A DNA stretch of 64,000 nucleotides from T3SED10-260 sp035363255 (GCA_035363255.1 DAOSES010000004.1:53442-117441), one strand, 5' to 3'. Shown: positions 1-8,389, numbered from the stretch's first letter. The notes: generated from the letters alone by a model not told the origin. Numbers and translations: made by a program.

Positions 1-332
1 GTTTTCCATGCGATATCATCACCTTTCCAAGTTTGGGTTTTTGAGTCCCATACCAACTTGGGTGGGAATTTGTTGTTTGCTTTTCTGTAGTCAATCATGA
101 GTTGAGTTAAATTGTATGCAATTTCCACTGGACCAGTTCCTAAGATGGTTTTAGTGGGGGTCCATGCTGGTGGCTCCTCTTTATGTTCGTCCTCTAAAGC
201 TTCCTGAGTGCGTTCAAGTACCTGAACAACACTGGTACGAAGGGTAGGAATAGTACCAATGATAACCAAAATCAATACTGCGAACACCAACGCATATTCT
301 AAAAAAGTCTGCCCCTCTTCGCGTTTTAGCAT
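1..332 (-). CDS. Flp/TadE-like prepilin, 3' end beyond window
   Basis: The gene starts at 332 on the minus strand and runs off the left edge, so its C-terminus is missing. The N-terminus is short and charged (MLKREEG), followed by QTFLEYALVFAVLILVIIG. This is a class III prepilin pattern: a glycine cleavage site, a glutamate five residues later and an uninterrupted hydrophobic helix, as in Flp pilins and TadE-like pseudopilins of Tad secretion systems. The remainder is polar. The protein would be inserted in the membrane and processed by a TadV-type peptidase. No other tad gene is in view, so a general pseudopilin role is also possible. Confidence 0.6.
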   Translation of the reverse strand, partial: MLKREEGQTFLEYALVFAVLILVIIGTIPTLRTSVVQVLERTQEALEDEHKEEPPAWTPTKTILGTGPVEIAYNLTQLMIDYRKANNKFPPKLVWDSKTQTWKGDDIAWK

Positions 333-442
333 ATTTTACTCCCATCCCAAGGATGTCTAATGATTTTAGATAATATCTATTTTACTGGTTTTTACAATTA
401 TCACCATATCCATTTACTGGTATTCAGGCAGGGAGAAATATT

Positions 443-1231
443 CTATCTTTCAGCTTTGATGTAATAGGATGCAATGTAGTTTTCAATCCCCCTGTCGGGA
501 GCCCATGTTTTCACTATTTCCTTACTATTATCCTTTGGGATGAGTTGAATATTACGAAATCCAGACTTGCTTAACATATTGCTAACATTTTCAAGTAACT
601 CTGCGCCCCCTATACAACTTGAAATCATGGTAAGGTCATCTTTGATTTCGTTGGGTAGGGCTTTAGTTGCAAGAATATCAGATATTGCTATCCTTCCTCC
701 AGGTTTTAAGACTCTATATGCTTCATGAAACACTTGCTCTTTATCGAAGGATAGATTGAGGACACAGTTGGATATGATTACATCTATGGTATTGTCAGCA
801 ACTGGCAAATGTTCGATTTCACCCAATCTAAACTCAACATTGGGTATTTGGTGTTTTATTGCATTCTTTCTTGCTAAAGAGATCATGTCTGGAGTCATAT
901 CCACTCCGATTACCTGACCTTGCGCGCCAACTTTTCTACTAGCCAGGAAACAGTCAATGCCTCCTCCGCTTCCCAAATCCAGGACTGTTTCACCCTCTTT
1001 TAATTCAGCAATACTTAAGGGGTTTCCGCAGCCGAGACCCATGCTTGATTCGGTAGGAGCATTTAGCAGTTCCTCTGTGCTGTAGCCCATGCGAATATTA
1101 GCTTCAGTGGAATCAAGAGGGGTGCTTCCACAAGAGCACCCATTGCTACAGCAAGCTTGAGGGGACTTTCCCTGAGCTATTTTGGCGTAGCTCTCTCTTA
1201 CGAATTCTCTCTTATCATTAGCGTCAGTCAT
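443..1231 (-). CDS. arsM: Arsenite S-adenosylmethyltransferase
   Basis: Predicted cytoplasmic enzyme that methylates trivalent arsenic with S-adenosylmethionine; 262 residues. The class I SAM motif LDLGSGGGIDC is near residue 84. The three cysteines conserved for As(III) binding are visible in GLGCGNP (Cys68), ISNCVLNL (Cys156) and SSCIGGA (Cys206); the last two are 50 residues apart, as in algal CmArsM. An extra cysteine cluster (CCSNGCSC, residues 27-34) is common in bacterial members. The ATG at 1231 is preferred over an in-frame GTG at 1240 because the AGGAAGG ribosome site lies 8 nt before the ATG. A perfect inverted repeat sits just upstream and may be the operator. No arsR gene is in view. 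Confidence 0.9.
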   Translation of the reverse strand: MTDANDKREFVRESYAKIAQGKSPQACCSNGCSCGSTPLDSTEANIRMGYSTEELLNAPTESSMGLGCGNPLSIAELKEGETVLDLGSGGGIDCFLASRKVGAQGQVIGVDMTPDMISLARKNAIKHQIPNVEFRLGEIEHLPVADNTIDVIISNCVLNLSFDKEQVFHEAYRVLKPGGRIAISDILATKALPNEIKDDLTMISSCIGGAELLENVSNMLSKSGFRNIQLIPKDNSKEIVKTWAPDRGIENYIASYYIKAER

Positions 1232-1252
1232 ATGGAACACCTTCCTCTTTTA

Positions 1253-1278
1253 TATATTTAGCCTACTTGCTAAATATA
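1253..1278. promoter_or_regulatory. Perfect inverted repeat in the arsM promoter, candidate operator
   Basis: Two perfect 10-bp arms (TATATTTAGC and GCTAAATATA) are separated by 6 nt, about 22 bp upstream of the arsM start. On the minus strand one arm contains a TATATT that could be a -10 box, with a weak TTCAAC -35 sixteen bases upstream. An operator overlapping a -10 element fits repression by an ArsR/SmtB-type or other dimeric regulator. This is inference from symmetry and position; no regulator gene is adjacent. Confidence 0.5.
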
Positions 1279-1324
1279 CCCAAAGTAAGAAGTAGTTGAA
1301 TACAAAAAAGGTTAAATTTCCAAC

Positions 1325-1810
1325 TTATGAGACTTTGGCTAAAAGAACTACATAGTTTTTGCCATATACTTTTGCGCATTTGGGACAGGTGGTGTAATAG
1401 AAATAGATCATTTCCACTGTTTTGCGCTTTTCTTTAACATATTGAGTCATTTCTTTGACCCATTTTCCCATGTTATGGTAGGAGCCTTCGAATACTTTGC
1501 TTAAAAAAACACCACTAAGCGTTGTCATTTCAGCCCCAGGAACAGGCTTGGATACTTCAATGAAGATGTCTGATCCCCAGGGTGATTTCTCGTCACTGAG
1601 CATGATCATTTGGGGCACTTTAGCTTCGGCTTTTTCAATTAACTTCATGTTTTTTATCATTTTTTTGTTCATGTTCAATGGAATATGAACAAAACTGGAG
1701 ACATGATCTTTTACAAAGAGCTTATCTTTCCATTGAATTTCTTTATTTTCCCATGGAGTGGGATCAAAGGGATCGCAACATCCTGTGGAATTGATGATTT
1801 CTTGATTCAT
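1325..1810 (-). CDS. Conserved hypothetical protein with N-terminal GCC and C-terminal CPKC motifs
   Basis: 161 residues, soluble, no signal peptide. It begins MNQEIINSTGCCDPFDP and ends with TTCPKCAKVYGKNYVV, so paired cysteines lie at both ends and could bind metal or form disulfides. I recognise it as a conserved family of unknown function often found near GyrI-like regulators, but I cannot name a reaction. The ATG at 1810 is chosen because GGAG lies 8 bases upstream; a longer reading to 1867 would translate through the palindromic repeat and is unlikely. It lies downstream of the IS-interrupted GyrI-like gene and probably belonged to the same operon. Confidence 0.65.
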   Translation of the reverse strand: MNQEIINSTGCCDPFDPTPWENKEIQWKDKLFVKDHVSSFVHIPLNMNKKMIKNMKLIEKAEAKVPQMIMLSDEKSPWGSDIFIEVSKPVPGAEMTTLSGVFLSKVFEGSYHNMGKWVKEMTQYVKEKRKTVEMIYFYYTTCPKCAKVYGKNYVVLLAKVS

Positions 1811-1831
1811 TTTTTTTACTCCTTGTTTTGC

Positions 1832-1872
1832 AAAAAATGTCGCAGAGTCAAGGTCCCTCTGCGACATTTTTT
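1832..1872. repeat. Palindromic repeat, copy 1 (TGTCGCA family)
   Basis: Perfect 16-bp arms at 1832-1847 and 1857-1872 enclose a 9-nt loop. A/T runs at both ends would let it act as a bidirectional intrinsic terminator. A second copy with the same loop core (CAAGGTCC) lies at 13575-13612, so this is a dispersed element and not just a local terminator. Here it lies between the GyrI-like fragment and the downstream gene. Confidence 0.75.
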
Positions 1873-1880
1873 GGGCAGGC

Positions 1881-2327
1881 TTATTTTATTGGGATGTAGA
1901 TGTCCATTTCAGAGTGTTCATTATTATAAATAAAGCGTTCGTCGTAAAGCTCAAAGCTCAAATCAGTAATGGGCTCCAGACCATCTTCTATTAACCATTC
2001 ACTATATACCTTATGGAAGGTATCAGCTAAGGTGTCAAGTGGTCCTTTGTGGGTATAAACAGCGTATTTGCTAGCAGGAAGCGTTTTACTGCTCAAGCTT
2101 TCGGGTATACTTTCGATAGAACTAACTTCTCTGCAAGCAATGTAGTGAAAATGCTCCTGGCTGGGCTCATTTCCTTCCATGTAACAGATACCGTACTGAT
2201 TTTGGGAAGGGGTTTTGTTGGGGATGGTTTCAATTTTACTCATAAATGAGCACCACAAGCTTGAAATGTCTTCCTTGTGCTTTCCAAACCAATGCATACC
2301 AATAAATTTCTTTTCTTCTAACGGGCA
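1881..2327 (-). pseudogene. GyrI-like effector-binding domain protein, 3' part, interrupted by IS
   Basis: The reading frame matches the GyrI-like/AraC effector-binding fold: EEKKFIGMHWFGKHKED near the start, then YAVYTHKGPLDTLADTF and a C-terminal MDIYIPIK. The family binds small molecules or sequesters partners. No native start remains; the frame runs directly into the end of the insertion element, and the only start-like codon (TTG) is inside it. The missing first codons lie on the far side of the element at 3939-3966, with an intact ribosome site. Joined, the two parts give a normal-length protein starting MKAKIVQL. The gene is therefore a recent transposition casualty. Confidence 0.75.
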
Positions 2328-3938
2328 TGCGGACAAAAACTTGGACTTTTAAAAAAAGTTGGAGGTTGTCCGAATGTATTCAAGAGAAAAGAGAATGAAA
2401 GCTATTAAGCTGTATATCAAATACAACAAAAGTTCATCAGCGGTTAGGCATGAGCTTGGATATCCCAGTCGAAATATGCTGCAAAGATGGTATGAACGAT
2501 ATCAAGAGGAACTCAAAACAGGAGTTACTTGGGATGGATACAAAGCATGGCAACGGTTTACCAAAGAACAAAAAGACGTAGCGGTAAGGTACTATCTAGA
2601 GCATGGTAAAAATATATCTCAGACTGTCAAAATACTTGGGTATCCCAGTCGACCGATCCTTCAACGATGGTGTGAAGAAAGCGGGTTGGTAACTCGTAAA
2701 AAACGCACGAATGGAATACAATTATCTCAAGAGCAGAAAAACAAAGGGGTGATTGATTTATGCACTAGAGAAGGAAGTGCCAACGAAGTAGCTCTTACTT
2801 ATGGAGTTACGCGTGGCGACCTCTACCAATGGAAATTAAAACTGCTTGGAAAGGGGTACCGAAAAGAGATGCCTAAAAAAGATAAGGATTCCTCTTCCAA
2901 CCCTTCATCTAAAGGGAAAGAAGACCTGTTGTCAGAAATCGAGAGCTTAAAACTTGAACTCCGACGCCTGAAACTGGAAAAAGATCTTCTGGAAAAGGCA
3001 AGTGAATTGCTAAAAAAAGAACTGGGCATCGAGCTACGAAGCTTGAGCAATAAAGAAAAGGCTTTGATCATCGATGCCCTGAAAAAGCAGTATAAGCTCC
3101 CTGAGTTGATCGAATGCTTGAATATACCCCGCAGTAGCTACTTCTATCATCATAAGATGTCCAAGCCAGATAAATTTGAAACCCTTCGTATTCGCATCCA
3201 AACCCTGTTTTTGGAGAGCCACAGGAGATATGGGTATCGTCGAATTCATTCTTTGCTGGCTCGAGAAAAGCTTCGTGTTTCAGAAAAAATAGTCCGTCGT
3301 TTAATGAGAGAGCTTGACTTGGTAGTTTATGGAAAGAAAAAGAAAAAATACAGCTCTTATCAAGGAGAAAATCTTCCAGCAGTCAGTAATCTTATTGAGC
3401 GAGATTTTCATGCATCTGCTCCCAACTTGAAATGGTTAACAGATCTTACAGAATTTCACCTTCCTGCAGGTAAAGTGTTTCTTTCCCCGATTATAGATTG
3501 TTTTGATGGCTGTGTAACCAGTTGGTCTATTGGTACCAGTCCTGATGCTGAGTTAGTCAATAGTATGCTGGATCGAGCCCTTGGCACTTTAAAACCAGGA
3601 GAGCATCCCTTGATACACACCGATCGTGGTGGACATTATCGATGGCCGGGATGGATACAACGCATGGAAAAAGCTCAACTTCCACGATCAATGTCTAAAA
3701 AAGCTTGTACTCCAGATAATGCAGCCTGTGAAGGCTTCTTTGGCAGACTTAAAAATGAGATGTTCTATTCACAATCATGGGAAGGTGTTAGCATCGAGGA
3801 ATTCATAACTATGCTCGAGGAATACATAATATGGTATAATGAGAAGAGAATTAAACTATCCCTCGGTGGAATGAGTCCGTGGGAGTATAGACAAAACCTT
3901 GGATTAGCAATTTAATGAAGTCTAAGAAAACGTCCGCA
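2328..3938 (+). mobile_element. IS3-family insertion sequence, complete
   Basis: The 1611-bp element has imperfect 23-bp terminal inverted repeats: TGCGGAC at the left end and GTCCGCA at the right, with 15 of 23 positions matching. Ends of the form TG...CA are characteristic of the IS3 family. One long transposase frame fills it. No clear target-site duplication is visible next to the ends. It lies inside a GyrI-like gene, in opposite orientation to that gene. Confidence 0.85.
2374..3915 (+). CDS. IS3-family transposase, single-frame
   Basis: 513 residues; DNA transposase. The N-terminal third holds two similar helix-turn-helix units (around LGYPSRNMLQRW and LGYPSRPILQRW) and a third HTH-like segment, then a coiled coil (ESLKLELRRLKLEKDLLEK). 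The HTH_21 and integrase (rve) domains follow. The catalytic triad is visible as Asp357 (LTDLTEF), Asp417 (HTDRGGH) and Glu453 (CEGFFGRLKNE); the Asp-Glu gap of 35 residues is typical of IS3. Most IS3 elements make this protein by frameshifting between two frames; here it is one continuous frame. ATG 2374 is chosen because GGAGG lies 8 bases before it. It appears intact. Confidence 0.92.
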   Translation: MYSREKRMKAIKLYIKYNKSSSAVRHELGYPSRNMLQRWYERYQEELKTGVTWDGYKAWQRFTKEQKDVAVRYYLEHGKNISQTVKILGYPSRPILQRWCEESGLVTRKKRTNGIQLSQEQKNKGVIDLCTREGSANEVALTYGVTRGDLYQWKLKLLGKGYRKEMPKKDKDSSSNPSSKGKEDLLSEIESLKLELRRLKLEKDLLEKASELLKKELGIELRSLSNKEKALIIDALKKQYKLPELIECLNIPRSSYFYHHKMSKPDKFETLRIRIQTLFLESHRRYGYRRIHSLLAREKLRVSEKIVRRLMRELDLVVYGKKKKKYSSYQGENLPAVSNLIERDFHASAPNLKWLTDLTEFHLPAGKVFLSPIIDCFDGCVTSWSIGTSPDAELVNSMLDRALGTLKPGEHPLIHTDRGGHYRWPGWIQRMEKAQLPRSMSKKACTPDNAACEGFFGRLKNEMFYSQSWEGVSIEEFITMLEEYIIWYNEKRIKLSLGGMSPWEYRQNLGLAI

Positions 3939-3966
3939 CCCCCAACTGCACAATTTTTGCTTTCAT
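3939..3966 (-). pseudogene. 5' fragment of the interrupted GyrI-like gene
   Basis: On the minus strand, an ATG at 3966 with an AAGGAAGG ribosome site five bases upstream opens the frame MKAKIVQLG, which then hits the right end of the insertion element. The sequence continues logically with the frame at 2327 (PLEEKKFIG), giving the usual GyrI-like N-terminus. Confidence 0.65.
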
Positions 3967-4038
3967 AAAAACCTTCCTTTTAAAATGATTTTACTCCAAG
4001 TTTAACTTTATGCTATGTCATAAAATGTCAGGGTAGTC

Positions 4039-4101
4039 TAACAAAAAAGAACCGTCCCCGATTGTTCAATCGTCACAATCGGGGACGGTTCTTTTTTGTT
4101 A
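4039..4101. repeat. Large perfect palindrome of the GGGGACGGTTC type
   Basis: Arms of 26 bp at 4039-4064 and 4076-4101 are perfectly complementary around an 11-nt loop. The outer part is a run of T on either strand, so it can terminate transcription in both directions. The first base triplet of the right arm's outer edge (4099-4101) supplies the TAA stop codon of the CDGSH gene, so the element reaches into the coding frame. I recall similar GGGGACGGTTCTTTTTTG elements scattered in several clostridial genomes; that link is from memory. Confidence 0.8.
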
Positions 4102-4773
4102 GGGCTTGTTGGGGGGCACGAGGAGATGACGACCATCACAGAAGGGCATATTTTCTGATTTTCCACAGCGACAAAGGGTAACGCGTGGACGGATTTCATA
4201 GGTAAAGCCTGTGGAAGATATGATCGGAATACCTCCCTTGACCCAGATAGCTCCCTGATCGGTGTATCCATTTTCTTCAACGATGCTAATGGATGGATCA
4301 TAGGATGGCTCAAGAATCTCACCACTTGAAGTATCAATCGGTACTAAGCGCCCTGAAGGACAATTTTGTATGGCTTTAAGGGTTTGCTGATACTGTTTCG
4401 CATTTAGTGGTTTTTCTATTTGATTCCACACATTGCGATTAATATTGCAAAAATTTGCTAGCATACATAGGCTTTTTTGATCTTTCATGCTTAGACTGGG
4501 ACCATGAATCATTTTCATCGTTTCGTCAAAGGGTCTCACATCAGCCACTTCTTCTCCAAGAAATCCTTCCTTTTGGTGAGATCCATCGCAGAAGGGGGGT
4601 GTTTTGGTTTTGCCACAACGGCATAGGGAATAGTTTTCCATTAAAGAGTAGGGCTGATAAAATCTCCACTCTACAGGAAAATTAACAAAGTTCAGCACCG
4701 CTTGAGCATGATCAAGAGGAATGCTCCCTTTGATCAGGTAGGGTCCGTTTTTTAAGATTCTTATCTCTTGCAT
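4099..4773 (-). CDS. Double CDGSH iron-sulfur domain protein
   Basis: 224 residues, soluble. Two CDGSH-type [2Fe-2S] sites are visible, each with three cysteines and one histidine: CRCGKTKTPPFCDGSH (Cys51, 53, 62, His66) and CRCGKSENMPFCDGRH (Cys201, 203, 212, His216). The second has Arg where the name-giving Ser stands. Between them is a segment with CMLANFCN and NCPSGRL, resembling the ferredoxin-like middle region of long CDGSH proteins. Role: electron or cluster transfer; no partner is known. Its stop codon lies in the palindrome at 4039-4101. It follows rhaD by 23 bases, probably co-transcribed. Confidence 0.85.
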   Translation of the reverse strand: MQEIRILKNGPYLIKGSIPLDHAQAVLNFVNFPVEWRFYQPYSLMENYSLCRCGKTKTPPFCDGSHQKEGFLGEEVADVRPFDETMKMIHGPSLSMKDQKSLCMLANFCNINRNVWNQIEKPLNAKQYQQTLKAIQNCPSGRLVPIDTSSGEILEPSYDPSISIVEENGYTDQGAIWVKGGIPIISSTGFTYEIRPRVTLCRCGKSENMPFCDGRHLLVPPNKP

Positions 4774-4796
4774 ACTACATCATTTCTCTTTCGATA

Positions 4797-5621
4797 TCAG
4801 CCAAGATGAGCTTTGTTGATAGGAAGGAGGTAGGTTTCAGCCAAGGATAAAAGCTCTGATGGAGAAGGTCTTTGCTTTTTTCCTCCCATGCTAAGTACTT
4901 TGACCAGGATTTCTGCTGCTTTCTCTATGGTATCTACCAAACCAAAGACTTGGTCTAGGCTATTCCCTGCACAGAAAAGCCCGTGATGAGCCCATAAGAC
5001 TGCATTAAATTGTTCCATCAGCGTTTGAGTAGCTTTAGCTAGCTGGATACTACCTGGCAAAATCCAGGGCAAGACTCCAAGACCTTCAGGGAAAACGACA
5101 ATGCATTCACTTAGCATTTCCCAAAGCTCCCGAGTTATGATCCCTGCGTTTAGAGGCAAAACAAAGCTTAAAGCTATAACATTGGCAGGATGAGCATGTA
5201 GAAGAGCGCAACTACTCTCGGTCATTTTTTCTTTTTTCACTGCATGGCTCATCAGATGGCTGAGCAACTCACTGCTTGGGTGAGTGCCTCCCTTGAAACC
5301 CCATACCTTTCGATAGGCATTGCCATTGGGATGGATTTGCACCATCCCAATGTTGGATTCAGGGTCACTGATAACGTTTTTCATATACTTTCCGCTACCA
5401 GTGATAAGAAAAAAATCCTCTGCCAGAATGGCTAAGTTTTCACCCAGTGGATGATACTCGTCTTTCGAGCTAAGAAAAGGGAGAAAAGCTTCAAGTTCTT
5501 GGGTGCTAAGTCGGTAGCTCAAGTTTCCACCATTTCTTTCGTGCCACCCCTTGAGCCATCCTTCGTGGCAGGTGTTAACAAAGCTTGCCAGGGGTTCAAG
5601 GCTGGAGATTTGATGCTTCAT
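4797..5621 (-). CDS. rhaD: L-rhamnulose-1-phosphate aldolase
   Basis: Class II zinc aldolase that splits L-rhamnulose 1-phosphate into dihydroxyacetone phosphate and L-lactaldehyde. The 274-residue length equals that of the E. coli enzyme. Signature segments are GWHERNGGNLSYR near residue 25, ITGSGKYMKN, the zinc ligands in LLHAHPAN (His142, His144) and AHHG (His212/213), and the catalytic Glu118 in PSSELLSHL. The ATG at 5621 overlaps the upstream gene's TGA by 4 nt, indicating translational coupling; a longer in-frame reading to 5732 would lie inside that gene. No rhaA or rhaB is in view, so the pathway context is incomplete here. Confidence 0.9.
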   Translation of the reverse strand: MKHQISSLEPLASFVNTCHEGWLKGWHERNGGNLSYRLSTQELEAFLPFLSSKDEYHPLGENLAILAEDFFLITGSGKYMKNVISDPESNIGMVQIHPNGNAYRKVWGFKGGTHPSSELLSHLMSHAVKKEKMTESSCALLHAHPANVIALSFVLPLNAGIITRELWEMLSECIVVFPEGLGVLPWILPGSIQLAKATQTLMEQFNAVLWAHHGLFCAGNSLDQVFGLVDTIEKAAEILVKVLSMGGKKQRPSPSELLSLAETYLLPINKAHLG

Positions 5622-8341
5622 TTCTGCTTGATCGATGCGCTCAGTTGGTATTGGGTGGAGGTGGTTAACAAGGGGTTGTGAATCAATATATATAGGGGTT
5701 CTTCGGGCAGATCGGGCATGGCAAAGCTCCATTCTTGATCCTGGAGGAGCTCAAAGTATTCAGCAAAAGCTGGTGTTTTGCCAGCAAGAAGGCTATCAAG
5801 GCCTTCCTGATTCACCATCCAGACTTGAAGCTTGTTTTGAGTGCTTTTCCAATATTCCATGTAGCCTAGACGGGTAAAATAGGCATCTACCCATGGAATA
5901 TGACGCTGTTCGCTGTTGATAAAACGTAAACTCAAGCTCCAGTCCTGGCTGATTTGTTCAGGATAGCTTTCTTTGAGGTGAAGGTTTAGCGATTTTGCTT
6001 GGTTTTTAGGAAATAAGGGGGGTGCAATGTTAGGAATTTGGAAGTGGATAGCTTGAGGATAACTTGTCTCTTTCAGAGGTAGAAAAGATTGAACGCTTCC
6101 AATACGAGATACTGCATGAACGGTCATATTTTGATGACCTACTTTTTCAATTCGACATAGCCCGTTTCCATCGGTATAACCTACGGTAGAGAGGAAGGGA
6201 ATGGGCTGGTATTCGGCTTCCATGGGCCAATGGCTCCAAAGCTCAATTCGAGCCCCATCCAGGGGTTTGCCTTCTTGATCGTAAACGTAAAAGTTGAGAT
6301 CAGATAGCTTCTCTGCTGGATTGTAGGGCAAGGTGGAGCGTTTGACATGGTCATACTTTCCGTTTCCTTCCCACGCCATGGGCCAGGAGAAAACACGCTG
6401 ACCCCAGTGATGATAATACACCAAAGAATCTCCTATATACTCTTCCCAGCTTTTTACATTGTCTGCTTCGCCAGCAGAAGCATCAACATGCTGCCAGGCT
6501 CCATCCCAGAAATTGTTGAATTGATGGTCTTCGCCCAGGGCCACAATAATGATGGTGGGAATGTTGACAGCTCTTGCGGCGGCTTCAAACATGATCGACC
6601 ATTCTCCACACCAGATGCCCACCTTTTCATTGAGCAAGTTGTGATAAATGTTGTACCACCCCCGGGGCTTTTCTCCCATATGCCAGATGCCTCCGATGTC
6701 CACTTTTAGCCAGTAGAGGATATTCCAGGCGGCTTCATAGAGGGTTTTGGAGTCTTTTACCCGTGAGAGGAGTGTGACTTCATAGGTTTTATCGTAGGGT
6801 AAATAACTGCGGTAAAAGTTTTTCTGATACAAGGATTCATAAACGCTTGGTACCATCAGGTAGCGATTGAGCATCACCAGATAGCGATAGTAGATGTCTT
6901 CGGGCATTTCTTTCCAACCCTCTTCTGTGGCGTACGATAGAGTGGTGCTTTCATCTTTTTCAAGCATTTTGACATAGGCGAGTTCTTCTGCAATCTTATA
7001 TATCCCTTCTGCATTTTCGACCAGAAGGTGAAGCAAATCAAGTTGCACATAGGACAGCAGATCCTGGATTTGGAAATTGGCAAGACAATAGATTGCTTCG
7101 TCGATATAGGGGGTCTTAAGCTCTTGAATAAATTTAGCCAGAGTCTCGATTTCTTTTTGGTATTGCCCATAGGCAAAGAGGATGTTTCCATCGCGATGAT
7201 AGCCCGAACCCCCAAAAAATCCGGTAAGGGGATTATCTGAGGCTCCCGATTCCAGGCGTATCCATTGAGGGTTTTTTAAAGTACCTTGATTGAGAAAAAA
7301 CGTGAGTGGGTCTGGAGCACTTTGGACGATAAGGTCTTTTCTGCCATCCTGGTTGACATCAAAGAAGACAAAGGAGGAAGGTTGAGCTAATGCGCTGTTC
7401 CAAAGGGGAAAGCTTGCCAAAACTGGGGGGTTGTTGAAGGTTTTGTTGAAGATGAAGCTGGTTATGTCGCCCTCGGAGCCAGTAATCAACAATAAAATCC
7501 TACCATCTGGAAGAAGCAAGGAGGCTGGAGCGGCGTTTTGACTCACAAAAACACCTTTGCGCAAGATTTCACCTCCCCAGTTTTCTTCCCAGTAAGGGAA
7601 AAAGTCCTTATCCAGGGCCCATTGCTGATCACTTAAGTGTAAAGCGGCCAGAGTACCATTTTCATAGCCTAAAATGAGCATGGCTTGATCATGGTAGTGG
7701 ACAGATGACAGGCGGAGAGAGTTGTGCGCTTCTTCAGCTGTATAGATAAGCTGAGGGGTAGAAAAGCTCAGGGTGCTGTTTTGAGTGGTATTTCGGTAAT
7801 GGTAAATCTCTCTTCCTTTTGCTAAAAATAGGTCGGAAAGACCTTTGCCATCAAGATCCAGCAAGGTGATATGAATGGCTTGCTCGTTTGCAAGAGGCAG
7901 TTGAAGCGTGGAATGAAGCTCCAAGGCACTTTTGCCAGGATATTTGTGGGATTTGTAAAATGCCAAGTTTCCTGCACCAGTATGGATAAGCAGGTCTTCT
8001 AGCCCGTCCTGGTCCAGATCTCCCGCAGAGATAGAAGCATTGGAACCTGCCTGAACAGGACCATGATGCAGGGAGTAAAACTGTTTGCTCAGATCGCTGG
8101 ATAGCCAGCGAGGAGCTTTTGAAATAGCATCCTGAGCTGATTTACTCAGTTCGAAGGGGATAGAATATGGGTTTTCAAGCCCTTTTTCCTTGCTAAGTTT
8201 AAGAATATCATATTCTCCAGGATTCAACCAATGGTAGGGGTGTTCGGTTTTGGTTTCGAAGGAATACGAAGGAAGGAATACAAAGCTCGAAAGTAATATG
8301 AGGGGCACAAGCACTGCGATAGATTTTTTACGCCAGTTCAT
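5618..8341 (-). CDS. Secreted FG-GAP/transglutaminase-like protein
   Basis: 907 residues with an N-terminal signal peptide (NWRKKSIAVLVPLILLSSF). Residues about 100-400 contain FG-GAP/VCBS-type calcium motifs such as DLDQDGLEDL and DVNQDGRKDL, which usually form a beta-propeller. The middle holds a transglutaminase-like papain fold with a plausible triad: Cys578 (IWCGEW), His606 (GEDHQFNNFW) and Asp620 (HVDASAG). A beta-sandwich of the carboxypeptidase-regulatory type follows (DQEGKPLDGARIELWSH). It could be an extracellular protease, a cross-linker or a carbohydrate-associated protein. The start at 8341 has AAAGGAGG upstream. It is coupled to rhaD by a 4-nt overlap. Confidence 0.75.
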   Translation of the reverse strand: MNWRKKSIAVLVPLILLSSFVFLPSYSFETKTEHPYHWLNPGEYDILKLSKEKGLENPYSIPFELSKSAQDAISKAPRWLSSDLSKQFYSLHHGPVQAGSNASISAGDLDQDGLEDLLIHTGAGNLAFYKSHKYPGKSALELHSTLQLPLANEQAIHITLLDLDGKGLSDLFLAKGREIYHYRNTTQNSTLSFSTPQLIYTAEEAHNSLRLSSVHYHDQAMLILGYENGTLAALHLSDQQWALDKDFFPYWEENWGGEILRKGVFVSQNAAPASLLLPDGRILLLITGSEGDITSFIFNKTFNNPPVLASFPLWNSALAQPSSFVFFDVNQDGRKDLIVQSAPDPLTFFLNQGTLKNPQWIRLESGASDNPLTGFFGGSGYHRDGNILFAYGQYQKEIETLAKFIQELKTPYIDEAIYCLANFQIQDLLSYVQLDLLHLLVENAEGIYKIAEELAYVKMLEKDESTTLSYATEEGWKEMPEDIYYRYLVMLNRYLMVPSVYESLYQKNFYRSYLPYDKTYEVTLLSRVKDSKTLYEAAWNILYWLKVDIGGIWHMGEKPRGWYNIYHNLLNEKVGIWCGEWSIMFEAAARAVNIPTIIIVALGEDHQFNNFWDGAWQHVDASAGEADNVKSWEEYIGDSLVYYHHWGQRVFSWPMAWEGNGKYDHVKRSTLPYNPAEKLSDLNFYVYDQEGKPLDGARIELWSHWPMEAEYQPIPFLSTVGYTDGNGLCRIEKVGHQNMTVHAVSRIGSVQSFLPLKETSYPQAIHFQIPNIAPPLFPKNQAKSLNLHLKESYPEQISQDWSLSLRFINSEQRHIPWVDAYFTRLGYMEYWKSTQNKLQVWMVNQEGLDSLLAGKTPAFAEYFELLQDQEWSFAMPDLPEEPLYILIHNPLLTTSTQYQLSASIKQK

Positions 8342-8389
8342 CCAAGCCTCCTTTGAGTCGTAAAAACAGCATCTCACTCTAAGCTAATT

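Noticed and set aside
3939..4038. Remnant of a second transposase gene right of the IS
   Set aside because: The sequence is explained by the 5' end of the interrupted GyrI-like gene and its upstream region.
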